Source: an uncultured Pyrinomonadaceae bacterium
Lineage (GTDB): Bacteria; Acidobacteriota; Blastocatellia; Pyrinomonadales; Pyrinomonadaceae
Direction of reading: 5' to 3'
Assembly: GCA_902805935.1 (NCBI GenBank)
Contig: CADCUR010000065.1
Span: forward strand, 4,302 to 39,048
Length of the DNA stretch: 34,747 bases
The position numbers and the translations under genes were made by a program. Positions 7,196-16,346 of the stretch are shown here, one piece after another; position 1 is the first letter of the stretch, and each line of letters opens with the position of its first letter. Under the pieces are notes generated by a model. That model saw only the letters and a program-made list of their open reading frames with translations. It made no database searches and was not told where the DNA came from.

Positions 7196-9433
7196 ATGAT
7201 GAGATTCAAAAATGCTGCGAGTTTATTTTGTTTAGTATTTGTCGGTTTAATTTCCGTCGGTTCAATCAAGGCGCAAGGCGTGATTGTGCCGATTGTTTGC
7301 GACGTTCGTCCGTGTCGTCCGATTCTGTTGCCGCGCCCGATACCCATTCCAAACGCGCTGCCGGTTAAATCAATCGAGCTTGATACAAAAATTAACGGAC
7401 AAGTGGCGACGACGCGCGTCGAGCAGGTTTTTCGCAACGACACCGCTTACACGCTTGAAGGAACTTATTTTTTCCCGATTCCCGAAACGGCTTCGATTGT
7501 TGAATTTGCAATTTGGGAAAACGGTAAAAAACTCGTCGGCGAAATTCGCAGCCGTGAAGAAGCCAGACGGATTTACGATGAAATCGTTAGGCGGCAAAAA
7601 GACCCCGGACTGCTTGAATATGCGGGCAGAGATTTGTTTCAGGCTTCGATTTTTCCAATTCCGCCGAACTCAGACAAAAAACTCGAAATCGTTTACTCGC
7701 AAATCTTGAAAGCCGAATCGGGAACCGTCGCTTATCGTTATCCTTTGGGTATGGGCAGAAATCTCTGGTCGCGGCAGAATCCGGCGTTTGAAAATTCAAA
7801 TCGTAATATGCCCGCGCAAAAAATCGGGACTGTTTCGGGGAAAATCGAAATCGTCGGCGGCAAAGACGGAATCAGAAACGTTTATTCGCCATCGCATCAA
7901 ATTGACGTTCGGGGTAAAGGCGAGACCGGCGCGAGCGTTTCGTTTGAAACGACGGGCAACGACAACGATTTTCAGCTTTTTTACACCTTGTCGAACAGCG
8001 ATTTCGGAATGTCGCTTTTGACTTACCGCGAGCCGGGCAAAGACGGTTATTTTTTGCTGACGCTCTCGCCGAAGGACAACCTTTCCGAAAGGGAATTGGT
8101 CAACAAAGACATCGTTTTCGTTCTCGACACGAGCGGTTCGATGAATGAAGAAGGCAAAATGGAAAAAGCGCGTGCGGCGCTGCTTTTTGGCGTCCGCACT
8201 TTACGCGAAGGCGACCATTTTAACATTATCAATTTTGCGGGCGAAGAACATCTGATGGAAACCAGCTTGATTGCCGCCAATGATTCGGGCAAAAAACGCG
8301 GCGAAGATTTCGCGGGCAAATTAAACGCGACCGGCGGCACGAACATCAACGATTCACTCGTCGCCGCGCTCAAACAATTCAATGCGTCGCCGCGCCCGAA
8401 AATGCTCGTTTTTATGACCGACGGTTTGCCGACCGTCGGCGAGCAGAACATCGAACGAATCGTCGCCAACGTGAATAAAGCCAAAGCCGAAGGCATCCGC
8501 CTGTTCACGTTCGGCGTCGGGTACGACGTGAACACGCAGCTTCTTGACCGACTCGCGGCGGAAAATTCGGGCGCGGCGGATTACGTCGAGCCGAAAGAAA
8601 ATTTGGAAATAAAAGTCTCGAACTTTTTTACGAAGGTCAGTTCGCCGGTTTTGTCCGATTTGCAGATTGATTTCGGCAGCGCGGAAATTGATTACATTTA
8701 TCCGCGCCGGATAACGGATTTGTTTAAGGGCGGGCAAATCACTTTGATCGGGCGTTACCGAAACGACCGCGAATTGCAAAATACCACGCTTCGTTTAACC
8801 GGCAAATCGGGAACTGAAAATCGCTCATTCGCTTATCAAAATTTAGACTTTCCGTTGCGCGCCGAAGACAATAATTTTCTGCCGCGTTTGTGGGCGACCC
8901 GGCGTGTTGGCTGGATTTTAGAACAAATTCGCGCGGGCGGCGAAACCAAAGAGCTGCGCGACGAAGTTGCCGAACTCGGCACGCGCTACGGCATCGTTAC
9001 GCCTTACACTTCTTACCTGGCGACCGACGGCAGTTTTGAGTCGGTCAGACGCGACGCTTCGGGTTCGTTTGTAATGAACGACCAAGCGGCGCGCTCGGTG
9101 AGAGAGAAAAGCGGAAAAGACGCCGTAAAATTAAGCGTGCAGCAAAACGCGCAAATGTCGAACGCGACGCTCGCGCCGTCGAGTCGCAATGTTTTTGTGG
9201 CGGACGGTGTGAATAATCAATTTGTCGGCACGAAGAATTTTTACAATCAAAGCGGCGTTTGGCAAGATGCCGAATTCAAAAGCGAAGCTAAATTGGCGGA
9301 AGTGCGAATACAATTCGCCAGCCGCGAGTATTTTGATTTGTTGAATCGAGAAAAGGAACTCGCCCAGTTCTTCGCTTTGGGCGAACAGGTCGTCGTCGTT
9401 TGGAAGGGCAAAGTGTATCGAGTAACCAAATAA
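7196..9433 (+). CDS. VIT-domain and von Willebrand factor A-domain protein, secreted
   Basis: 745 aa; signal peptide; VIT-like region (TRVEQVFRNDTAYTLEGTYFFPIPETASIVEFAIWENGKKLVGEI...EEARRIYDEIV); VWA MIDAS DTSGSMNEEGKMEKARAAL...GGTNINDSL...FMTDGLPT. AAGGAG upstream of the start. Confidence 0.92.
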   Translation: MMRFKNAASLFCLVFVGLISVGSIKAQGVIVPIVCDVRPCRPILLPRPIPIPNALPVKSIELDTKINGQVATTRVEQVFRNDTAYTLEGTYFFPIPETASIVEFAIWENGKKLVGEIRSREEARRIYDEIVRRQKDPGLLEYAGRDLFQASIFPIPPNSDKKLEIVYSQILKAESGTVAYRYPLGMGRNLWSRQNPAFENSNRNMPAQKIGTVSGKIEIVGGKDGIRNVYSPSHQIDVRGKGETGASVSFETTGNDNDFQLFYTLSNSDFGMSLLTYREPGKDGYFLLTLSPKDNLSERELVNKDIVFVLDTSGSMNEEGKMEKARAALLFGVRTLREGDHFNIINFAGEEHLMETSLIAANDSGKKRGEDFAGKLNATGGTNINDSLVAALKQFNASPRPKMLVFMTDGLPTVGEQNIERIVANVNKAKAEGIRLFTFGVGYDVNTQLLDRLAAENSGAADYVEPKENLEIKVSNFFTKVSSPVLSDLQIDFGSAEIDYIYPRRITDLFKGGQITLIGRYRNDRELQNTTLRLTGKSGTENRSFAYQNLDFPLRAEDNNFLPRLWATRRVGWILEQIRAGGETKELRDEVAELGTRYGIVTPYTSYLATDGSFESVRRDASGSFVMNDQAARSVREKSGKDAVKLSVQQNAQMSNATLAPSSRNVFVADGVNNQFVGTKNFYNQSGVWQDAEFKSEAKLAEVRIQFASREYFDLLNREKELAQFFALGEQVVVVWKGKVYRVTK

Positions 9434-9469
9434 AAATCCGGTTTGGAAACAAATCTTTGTAATGTAACG

Positions 9470-9525
9470 TAGGTGACATTCGGCGAAATAAATTATATCT
9501 TATTCGTCGAAGTCACCTAAAATTT
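9470..9525 (+). terminator. Stem-loop with trailing T-run, probable terminator
   Basis: TAGGTGACATTCGGCGAA (9470-9487) pairs with TTCGTCGAAGTCACCTA (9503-9519), followed by AAATTTTTTC. Confidence 0.6.
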
Positions 9526-9536
9526 TTTCAGTTTTT

Positions 9537-10529
9537 ATGAACGAAATGTTTACCAAGGTTTGGAAGAAGGCTGTTCTTTCGGTTTGGCTGACGCTTTTTG
9601 CCGCGCAACTCTTTTACGCTCAATCGAATTGGAACGCAGGTAAAAGCGGCGCGGGCGGCGATTTGGTGGCGGTTTATTTTACGTCCGCCGAGCGCGGTTT
9701 CGTCGCGGGCGACGGCGGTTATCTAGCGCAAACCGACGACGGCGGCAGAACCTGGACGAAACAAGCACTCGGCACGACCGAAGACATCAACGAAATTTAT
9801 TTTCGCAATGATGACAACGGTTACGTCGTCGCGGGCAGAAAAATGTTTGCGACCGGCGACGGCGGGCGCACTTGGCGCGAGATAAAAATTTATGATCCGA
9901 AGGATTTCCGACAAGGTGCGCCGGAATTTTTGAGCGTCAGGTTCGCTGATAAAAAACGCGGCTTAATTGTCGGCTCGATTGTTAATCGAGACGTGGTGGT
10001 TGATTCGCTGGTGATGCGAACCGACGACGGCGGCGCAACTTGGGCGCGAGTCATCGTGCCTTCGAGACTCGAATTGTATCATCTGGATTTTGTCAGCAGC
10101 TCGCGCGGCTGGATTGTCGGCGACGACGGCTTGATATTGACGACTACAGACGGCGGTATGAATTGGGTCAAGCAAAATTCAAAAACCGACAAGACGCTCT
10201 ACAACGTTGATTTCCGCGATTCGGAGGAAGGCTACGCGGTCGGCGGCAATCGCGGCGTCGGTGTGATTTTGCGAACCGAAAACGGCGGCGCGACTTGGGA
10301 AACGGTTAAAACGAATTTTTCAAAAACCTTTCTGCGCGTAGATTTCGCCGACGATAAAAACGGCTGGATCGTCGGCTACGGCGGAACGATTCTGCGCTCA
10401 AACGACCGCGGCAAAACCTGGATTTTGCAGGACAGCGGCACGAAAGACAATTTTTACGGTTTATTTATGATGAAAAAATACGGCTGGGCGGTCGGCGCGA
10501 AAGGCTCGATTGTGCGGTATCAAAGATAG
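9537..10529 (+). CDS. YCF48/HCF136-like (BNR-type beta-propeller) secreted protein
   Basis: 330 aa; signal peptide; repeats TDDGGRTW, GDGGRTW, DDGGATW, TDGGMNW, ENGGATW, NDRGKTW, alternating with GWIVG/GYAVG motifs. Confidence 0.88.
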   Translation: MNEMFTKVWKKAVLSVWLTLFAAQLFYAQSNWNAGKSGAGGDLVAVYFTSAERGFVAGDGGYLAQTDDGGRTWTKQALGTTEDINEIYFRNDDNGYVVAGRKMFATGDGGRTWREIKIYDPKDFRQGAPEFLSVRFADKKRGLIVGSIVNRDVVVDSLVMRTDDGGATWARVIVPSRLELYHLDFVSSSRGWIVGDDGLILTTTDGGMNWVKQNSKTDKTLYNVDFRDSEEGYAVGGNRGVGVILRTENGGATWETVKTNFSKTFLRVDFADDKNGWIVGYGGTILRSNDRGKTWILQDSGTKDNFYGLFMMKKYGWAVGAKGSIVRYQR

Positions 10530-10561
10530 TAATTTTTTTGAATTTGAAACAAATACCTAAA

Positions 10562-10603
10562 AGGAAAAGCCTCGCGGTTTTATGAAACCGCGAGGCTTTT
10601 CCT
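10562..10603. terminator. Bidirectional hairpin terminator between convergent genes
   Basis: AGGAAAAGCCTCGCGGTTT-TATG-AAACCGCGAGGCTTTTCCT, 19-bp perfect stem between the YCF48-like gene and pgi. Confidence 0.85.
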
Positions 10604-10618
10604 CGAATTGTTTTTCGG

Positions 10619-12298
10619 TTAAATCAACGAGGCAAGTTTTTCCAGTCCGGCTTTGACATCTTTTCCCAAATGCACCCGCAAAGCGCGCCGTTTGCGGTCG
10701 AGCAGAACCTGAAAATCGCCGCGCGCCTGCGCCGTCTTGACCGCGCCGAAAGTGTATTTTTGGTCGGGAACTGGTAAATCCGCCGCGTCGTCCGACGTGA
10801 TTTGCAAAAACACGCCGTTGCTGGCGCCGCCTTTGTAGGCTTGTCCGGTCGAATGCAGAAAACGCGGTCCGAAACCCAGACAAGTCGCCGATTTTTTGGC
10901 TGACAAAACCGAATGCCGAATTTTCTGCGCCAGCGTTTCGTTTTTCGGATTCATTTCGACGTAGGCAAGCAGCGCGAAGTAGTCGTCTTTTTCAATTCGA
11001 TTCAGATGCGCCTTTAAATAATTCGCCAGGGATTTCTCGCCGTCTAAATGCTCGTCTAATTCCGCAGCGTTTTTTTCGTCGGTGAAAAGTTTGATTCCGT
11101 CGTTTTCAAAAAACGGCTGTTCGGCGGGAAATTCGCCGGTCTTTTCGTATTCTTCGGTGAGTTTTTTGGCTTCGATTTTCGCCGCCTCGACATCGGGCTG
11201 ATTAAACGGATTGATTTGCATAATCGAACCGGCAACGGCGGTGGCGTATTCCCATCGGAAAAACTCCTGTCCGAGATTCATTACATCCGCGAGCTTGATT
11301 CTAACGACCGGATGCCCTGATTTTTCGAGTTCGGCAACCGATTCGTTTTCCTCAGAATCTTTCAATTTCAGATAAGCGAAAACTCGGTCGTCGCCGTAAT
11401 TTTCCGGCGATTGAATCGCTTCGCGGTCAACGGGAATTATCGAAATATCGCTTTTGCCGGTTGATTCGGCGATCAACTGTTCGAGCCATGCGCCGGCATC
11501 GTGAATTTCGGGCGCGGTGAAAATCGTCAATTTATCACGCCCTGAAGTTTGGCAAACGCCGAGAATCGTTCCGAGAATCGCGCCCGGATTTTCCAACGGA
11601 TTTTCGTTTCGGCAAGCCGCAACCATTTCATCGGTTCGCCGATAAAAATCTTCAACATCAATTCCCATCGCCGCCGCCGGAATCATTCCAAAAACGGATA
11701 GCACGGAAAATCTTCCGCCGATTTTCGGGTCGCCGAAAAAGATGTTGCGGAAATTATCGCGCTCGGCAACTTGCTGCATCTTCGAGTTCGGGTCGGTGAT
11801 GGCGACAAATTGCTTCCCGGCATTTTCGCGTCCGACCGTTTCGGAAACTCGCTCGAAAAAGTATTGCTTGAAAACATTCGGCTCTAAAGTCGAACCGCTT
11901 TTGCTGGCGACGATGAAAAGCGTTTTTGCTAAATCAATCCGGCTTTCGAGCGTTTTTATTTGCGCCGGAACGGTCGAATCCAAAATATGAAAATTTTTCG
12001 CGCCGAAGGTGATCGAGAAAACTTCGGGTCCGAGCGACGAGCCGCCCATTCCGAGCAGAACGATGTCGGGAAATTCCCGCGCGTCAGCGGCAAAATCCAG
12101 ATATTTCTGCAAATCTTTCGATTCGCGTTCGACAATATCAAGCCAGCCGAGCCACTTAGCTTCGTCGTCGTTCGTCCAAACTGTCGCGTCTTTCGCCCAC
12201 ACGCGAGCGATTTTATTTTCTTTTCGCCATTCATCGAAAGTTGTTTGAACGGTTTTTTCGAGTTCTTTGGGTAATGAATATGTTAGTTGATTCAGCAT
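10619..12298 (-). CDS. pgi: Glucose-6-phosphate isomerase
   Basis: 559 aa; LLGMGGSSLGPEVF, FIVASKSGSTLEPNVFKQYF, ITDPNSKMQQVA, GGRFSVLSVFGMIPAAAMGID motifs; resembles the Pgi half of Tal-Pgi fusion proteins. Confidence 0.9.
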   Translation of the reverse strand: MLNQLTYSLPKELEKTVQTTFDEWRKENKIARVWAKDATVWTNDDEAKWLGWLDIVERESKDLQKYLDFAADAREFPDIVLLGMGGSSLGPEVFSITFGAKNFHILDSTVPAQIKTLESRIDLAKTLFIVASKSGSTLEPNVFKQYFFERVSETVGRENAGKQFVAITDPNSKMQQVAERDNFRNIFFGDPKIGGRFSVLSVFGMIPAAAMGIDVEDFYRRTDEMVAACRNENPLENPGAILGTILGVCQTSGRDKLTIFTAPEIHDAGAWLEQLIAESTGKSDISIIPVDREAIQSPENYGDDRVFAYLKLKDSEENESVAELEKSGHPVVRIKLADVMNLGQEFFRWEYATAVAGSIMQINPFNQPDVEAAKIEAKKLTEEYEKTGEFPAEQPFFENDGIKLFTDEKNAAELDEHLDGEKSLANYLKAHLNRIEKDDYFALLAYVEMNPKNETLAQKIRHSVLSAKKSATCLGFGPRFLHSTGQAYKGGASNGVFLQITSDDAADLPVPDQKYTFGAVKTAQARGDFQVLLDRKRRALRVHLGKDVKAGLEKLASLI

Positions 12299-12321
12299 AT
12301 AAATAATTTAGCACAGCGCCG

Positions 12322-13380
12322 TTAAATTTTTCCTCTTTCTATCGAAGTGGCGGCGATTAAGCCGAGCGCCTCGACAAAATGATTGAACGCCGCAAAACGC
12401 TTGTCGCGCGTATAGCCTTTGACGAATCGCGCGTAAATCTGCTGCGCGATAACGGCTAGTTTGAACGTGCCGTAGACGTAATAAAAAAGTATGTCGGAAA
12501 CATTTCTGCCCGACGCGTTCTCATACATTTCGACCAACTCGTCGCGCGCGATGTTCTCCATCAAAACGCGCGGGTTAAACGGCATATTCAGAAGATGTTC
12601 GCCCGATTCCTTCGACATCCAGTAAGCCAGACTCGAACCCAAATCCATCAAAGGCTCGCCGACGGTCGTCATTTCCCAATCAAGAACGGCAACGATTTCC
12701 GACATGTTTTCGGGATTGAGCATCACGTTGTCGAATTTGTAATCGTTGTGTATCAGAGCCGCGCCGTCGTTTTTCGGGGGAACGTTTCGGTCGAGCCATT
12801 CGATTGCCGTTTCGAGTTCCGGGTGTTCGTCGGTTTTGGCATTGAAATATCGTTTCGTCCAGCCCTCGACTTGCCGCCGGGCGTAGCCTTCGGGTTTTCC
12901 CAAACGCCCGAGTCCGATTTTTTCGTAATCGAGCGCGTGAAGCTCGGCGAGATTTCCGATAAAAGAGGCGCAAACTTTTCTTTGCAGCTCCGGCGAATTT
13001 TCCAAAATCTTCGGCGCCGCGCCGCGAATAATCAAACCCGTGCGCCGCTCCATCAAATAAAACTCCGAGCCGATAACGGTTTCGTCGCCGCAGAAAATCA
13101 GAGGCTTCGGCGCGGGCTGATAAACGGTCGAGAGCTTCGACAAAACATCGAACTCGCGCTTCATATCGTGAGCCGATACAACGGTATTGCCGAACGGCGG
13201 GCGGCGCAAAACGTATTCTTCGGCGCTGATTTTCACGAGGTAAGTCAGATTGGAACTGCCCGCCGGAAATTGCAAAATCTTAATTTCGTCAGTTTTCACG
13301 CCCAAATTCTGGCGTAAAAAAAACTGCAAATTTTCCGCGTTTAGTTCTTCGCCCGGACGGATTTCGGCGGTGTCTTTCAT
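12322..13380 (-). CDS. Aminoglycoside phosphotransferase (APH)-like family protein, ACAD10/11-kinase/LvaA type
   Basis: ORF track to 13446; likely start MKDTAEIRPGEELN at 13380. Contains FPAGSSNLTYLVKISAEEYVLRRPPFG, LIHNDYKFDNVMLNPE and VAVLDWEMTTVGEPLMDLGSSLAYW. Confidence 0.9.
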   Translation of the reverse strand: MKDTAEIRPGEELNAENLQFFLRQNLGVKTDEIKILQFPAGSSNLTYLVKISAEEYVLRRPPFGNTVVSAHDMKREFDVLSKLSTVYQPAPKPLIFCGDETVIGSEFYLMERRTGLIIRGAAPKILENSPELQRKVCASFIGNLAELHALDYEKIGLGRLGKPEGYARRQVEGWTKRYFNAKTDEHPELETAIEWLDRNVPPKNDGAALIHNDYKFDNVMLNPENMSEIVAVLDWEMTTVGEPLMDLGSSLAYWMSKESGEHLLNMPFNPRVLMENIARDELVEMYENASGRNVSDILFYYVYGTFKLAVIAQQIYARFVKGYTRDKRFAAFNHFVEALGLIAATSIERGKI

Positions 13381-13457
13381 AAAATTTTTCTGCCGCAAAC
13401 AGTACAAATTACACCAAGGCTTTTTTGTGCTAATCTGTGGTTTCAAAGCCTAAAATT

Positions 13458-14645
13458 ATGAACTTCGATTATTCAACGAAAACGCGCGAACTGCAAAACA
13501 GACTCGGCGCATTTATGGATGAAAACGTCTATCCGAATGAAAGACGGTTCGACGAGGAAACGAATTCCGGCGACCGTTGGCAGCCGTCCGAGCTAATCGA
13601 AAATCTAAAAACCAAAGCGAAAGCCGAAGGTTTATGGAATTTGTTTTTGCCCGAAGCGTCCGGTTTGTCGAATCTCGAATACGCGCCGCTCGCCGAACTG
13701 ATGGGCAAAGTCGTCTGGTCGTCCGAGGTTTTTAATTGCTCCGCGCCCGACACGGGAAATATGGAAGTTCTTGAAAAATACGGCAGCGACGAGCAGAAGC
13801 GAGAATGGTTAAAGCCTTTGCTCGACGGCGAAATCCGTTCGTGTTTTGCGATGACCGAACCGGACGTGGCATCGAGCGACGCGACGAATATTCGCTCGTC
13901 AATCGTTAAGGACGGCGACGGTTACATTTTGAACGGACGCAAATGGTGGTCAACCGGCGCGGGCGACGCGCGCTGCAAACTGGCAATTTTTATGGGCAAA
14001 ACCGACGAAGCGGCGGCGAAACATCTACAGCAGTCAATGATTCTCGTGCCGATGGACACGAACGGCGTGAAGGTCGAGCGGATTTTAACTGTTTTCGGCT
14101 ATGACGACGCGCCGAACGGACACGCGGAAATTTCTTTTACGGACGTGCGCGTTCCGGCGAAAAACCTTTTGCTCGGCGAAGGTCGCGGTTTTGAAATCGC
14201 GCAGGGTCGGCTCGGTCCAGGTCGCGTTCATCATTGTATGCGCCTAATCGGAGTCGCCGAACGCGCTTTGGAATTGATGATTAATCGAACGAACGAGCGA
14301 ACGGCTTTCGGTAAAAAAATCAACGAGCAAGGCGTAATTCGTCAATGGATTGCCGAAGCGCGTCTGGCAATCGAGCAGGCGCGGCTTCTAGTTTTGAAAT
14401 GCGCGTGGATGATGGATACGGTCGGCAACAAAGCGGCGCGACGAGAAATTGCGATGATCAAAGCCGTCGTCCCGCAGATGGCTTTAAAGATTATTGACCG
14501 CGCGATTCAGGCGCACGGCGGCGGCGGCGTTTGTCAGGATTTCCCGCTCGCGCAGTTTTGGATTTACGCCAGAACTTTAAGATTGGCTGACGGACCTGAC
14601 GAAGTGCATCTTGAATCGGTGGCGAAAATGGAGTTAAAGAAGTGA
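13458..14645 (+). CDS. Acyl-CoA dehydrogenase
   Basis: Start at ATG 13458 ([13 protein letters not shown]); [87 protein letters not shown]. Confidence 0.94.
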   Translation: MNFDYSTKTRELQNRLGAFMDENVYPNERRFDEETNSGDRWQPSELIENLKTKAKAEGLWNLFLPEASGLSNLEYAPLAELMGKVVWSSEVFNCSAPDTGNMEVLEKYGSDEQKREWLKPLLDGEIRSCFAMTEPDVASSDATNIRSSIVKDGDGYILNGRKWWSTGAGDARCKLAIFMGKTDEAAAKHLQQSMILVPMDTNGVKVERILTVFGYDDAPNGHAEISFTDVRVPAKNLLLGEGRGFEIAQGRLGPGRVHHCMRLIGVAERALELMINRTNERTAFGKKINEQGVIRQWIAEARLAIEQARLLVLKCAWMMDTVGNKAARREIAMIKAVVPQMALKIIDRAIQAHGGGGVCQDFPLAQFWIYARTLRLADGPDEVHLESVAKMELKK

Positions 14646-15133
14646 ATATTCGACAAGCACAATTTACCGATGCCGCGCAGATTGCCGAGATTTATAATTA
14701 TTATATTTTAAACACGCATCATACGTTTGAAACAGAACCGTTGAGTGCTGATGAAATGCAGCAGCGTATCGCCGAGACGAGCGAAGATTACCCGTTTCTA
14801 ATCGCTGAATACGAAGGGGTGATTCAAGGTTATGTTTATGCCGCGCAGTTTAAATTGCGGCAAGCCTATAAGCATTCGGTCGAAGTTTCGATTTACGTCA
14901 GAAATCAAGCGAAGCAAAAGGGAATCGGGTCGGAACTTTATCAAAGGCTGCTCGAAGAACTCAGTGAGACCGACGTTCACGCGCTGATGGCGGGAATTTC
15001 TCTGCCGAACGAGGCGAGCGTCAGATTTCACGAAAAACTCGGCTACGAAAAAGTCGCGCATTTCCGGGAAGTCGGCTATAAATTGGGCAGATGGGTTGAC
15101 GTTGGTTTTTGGGAAATGCTTAATAGATTTTGA
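14642..15133 (+). CDS. GNAT-family N-acetyltransferase (phosphinothricin acetyltransferase-like)
   Basis: 163 aa; GTG start overlapping the upstream TGA (GTGA); [99 protein letters not shown]. Confidence 0.92.
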   Translation: MNIRQAQFTDAAQIAEIYNYYILNTHHTFETEPLSADEMQQRIAETSEDYPFLIAEYEGVIQGYVYAAQFKLRQAYKHSVEVSIYVRNQAKQKGIGSELYQRLLEELSETDVHALMAGISLPNEASVRFHEKLGYEKVAHFREVGYKLGRWVDVGFWEMLNRF

Positions 15134-15924
15134 TGACCAGACAGATTATTCACTTCGCTCACGCCAACGGTTTTCCCGCCAAAACTTACAGCCAACTTTT
15201 CTCGCATCTCGCAGACGATTACGAAATCGGTTATCTCGAACGCCACGCGCACAATCCGAAATTTCCAGTAACCGACGGTTGGGAACGGCTGCGCGATGAG
15301 CTGCGCGAAGCGATTGAAAAACGATACGCGCGAAAAATCGTCGGCGTCGGACATTCGCTCGGCGGCATTCTGCATTTTCTCGTCGCCGTCGAAAAACCCG
15401 AACTTTACGAAGCAATCGTTTTGCTCGACGCTCCCGTTATCAGCCGTCTGAGCAGCGGCGGCGTGAAAATCTTGAAAATGCTTAATTTAATTGACCGCTT
15501 TACGCCGTCGCAAACGACGCGCTTTCGGCGCAATCTCTGGCAATCGAAAGATGAAATCTACGAACATTTCAAACAAAAAGAAAAGTTCGCGGCTTTTGAC
15601 GAAACAGTGCTGCGCGATTACGCCGAACACGGCACGATTGAAACCGAAAGAGGTTACGAACTATTTTTCAAGCCTTCGATTGAGGCGAAAATTTACCGCT
15701 CTCTGCCGCATAATCTGCCGAAGTTTCGCGGCAAGTTAAAAGTTCCCGCCGCGTATATCGGCGGCACCCGTTCGCGCGAGGCGCGAATGGCACGCCTTTC
15801 GTTTATGCGCAAACATCTCGCCTTTGAGTTTCATTTTCTTCAGGGATCACATCTTTTTCCGCTCGAAAAACCGCGTGAAACTGCCGAAGCAATCAGAACT
15901 GCCGTTCGGCAATTAACCAAATAA
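15133..15924 (+). CDS. Alpha/beta hydrolase
   Basis: ORF track from 15130; ATG at 15133 overlaps the upstream TGA (TGATG). HANGFPAKTY oxyanion region, GVGHSLGG nucleophile elbow, GSHLFPLEKP with candidate catalytic His. Confidence 0.88.
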   Translation: MTRQIIHFAHANGFPAKTYSQLFSHLADDYEIGYLERHAHNPKFPVTDGWERLRDELREAIEKRYARKIVGVGHSLGGILHFLVAVEKPELYEAIVLLDAPVISRLSSGGVKILKMLNLIDRFTPSQTTRFRRNLWQSKDEIYEHFKQKEKFAAFDETVLRDYAEHGTIETERGYELFFKPSIEAKIYRSLPHNLPKFRGKLKVPAAYIGGTRSREARMARLSFMRKHLAFEFHFLQGSHLFPLEKPRETAEAIRTAVRQLTK

Positions 15925-16022
15925 ACCTTGCCTCTGAAACAAATCCGGCGATCAGCCTGAACAGACGATTAATCAATTTGAAAAATAATCAGTCATTGTT
16001 CGTTAAACATTACAAAAAATTG

Positions 16023-16051
16023 TTGACAATCTTTTATAACTAATGTAATTT
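16023..16051 (+). promoter_or_regulatory. Candidate sigma70-type promoter upstream of pilM
   Basis: TTGACA (16023-16028), 17-nt spacer, TAATTT (16046-16051); about 300 nt before the pilM start. Confidence 0.45.
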
Positions 16052-16346
16052 TGATTTTGTGATGACGCGCGACAAGCGTCACTTCCTGTCGCCACCTAGA
16101 AAGCGAAAGTTTTCATAAATCAAGAATTTAGAATTGCCTTCAACCAAAAACAAAAACGAAAGCGGAATTACGGCTCTACAAACAGCTTGACCTGTCAAAA
16201 AGCGTCCTGCCCGGTGCTGTCAATTTTGAAAACGGTGGCAAAAATCCCCAAGTTGCCGAAAATCCGATTCGTTTGAATTATGAAAACTCGTGCGTTGCGT
16301 AAATACAGATCGGCTCATAAGACGAGCCTGGAGGAGCAGATAAAAA

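Noticed and set aside
12595-13317. 240-aa + strand ORF antisense to the APH-like kinase gene
   Set aside because: Arg/Phe-rich translation with no recognisable motif; the opposite strand encodes a clear kinase-fold protein. Typical shadow ORF of this codon usage.
16200-16346. Possible c-di-GMP (GEMM) riboswitch before pilM
   Set aside because: Tempting for a pilus operon, but I could not align the conserved GEMM core; kept only as an unspecified structured leader.
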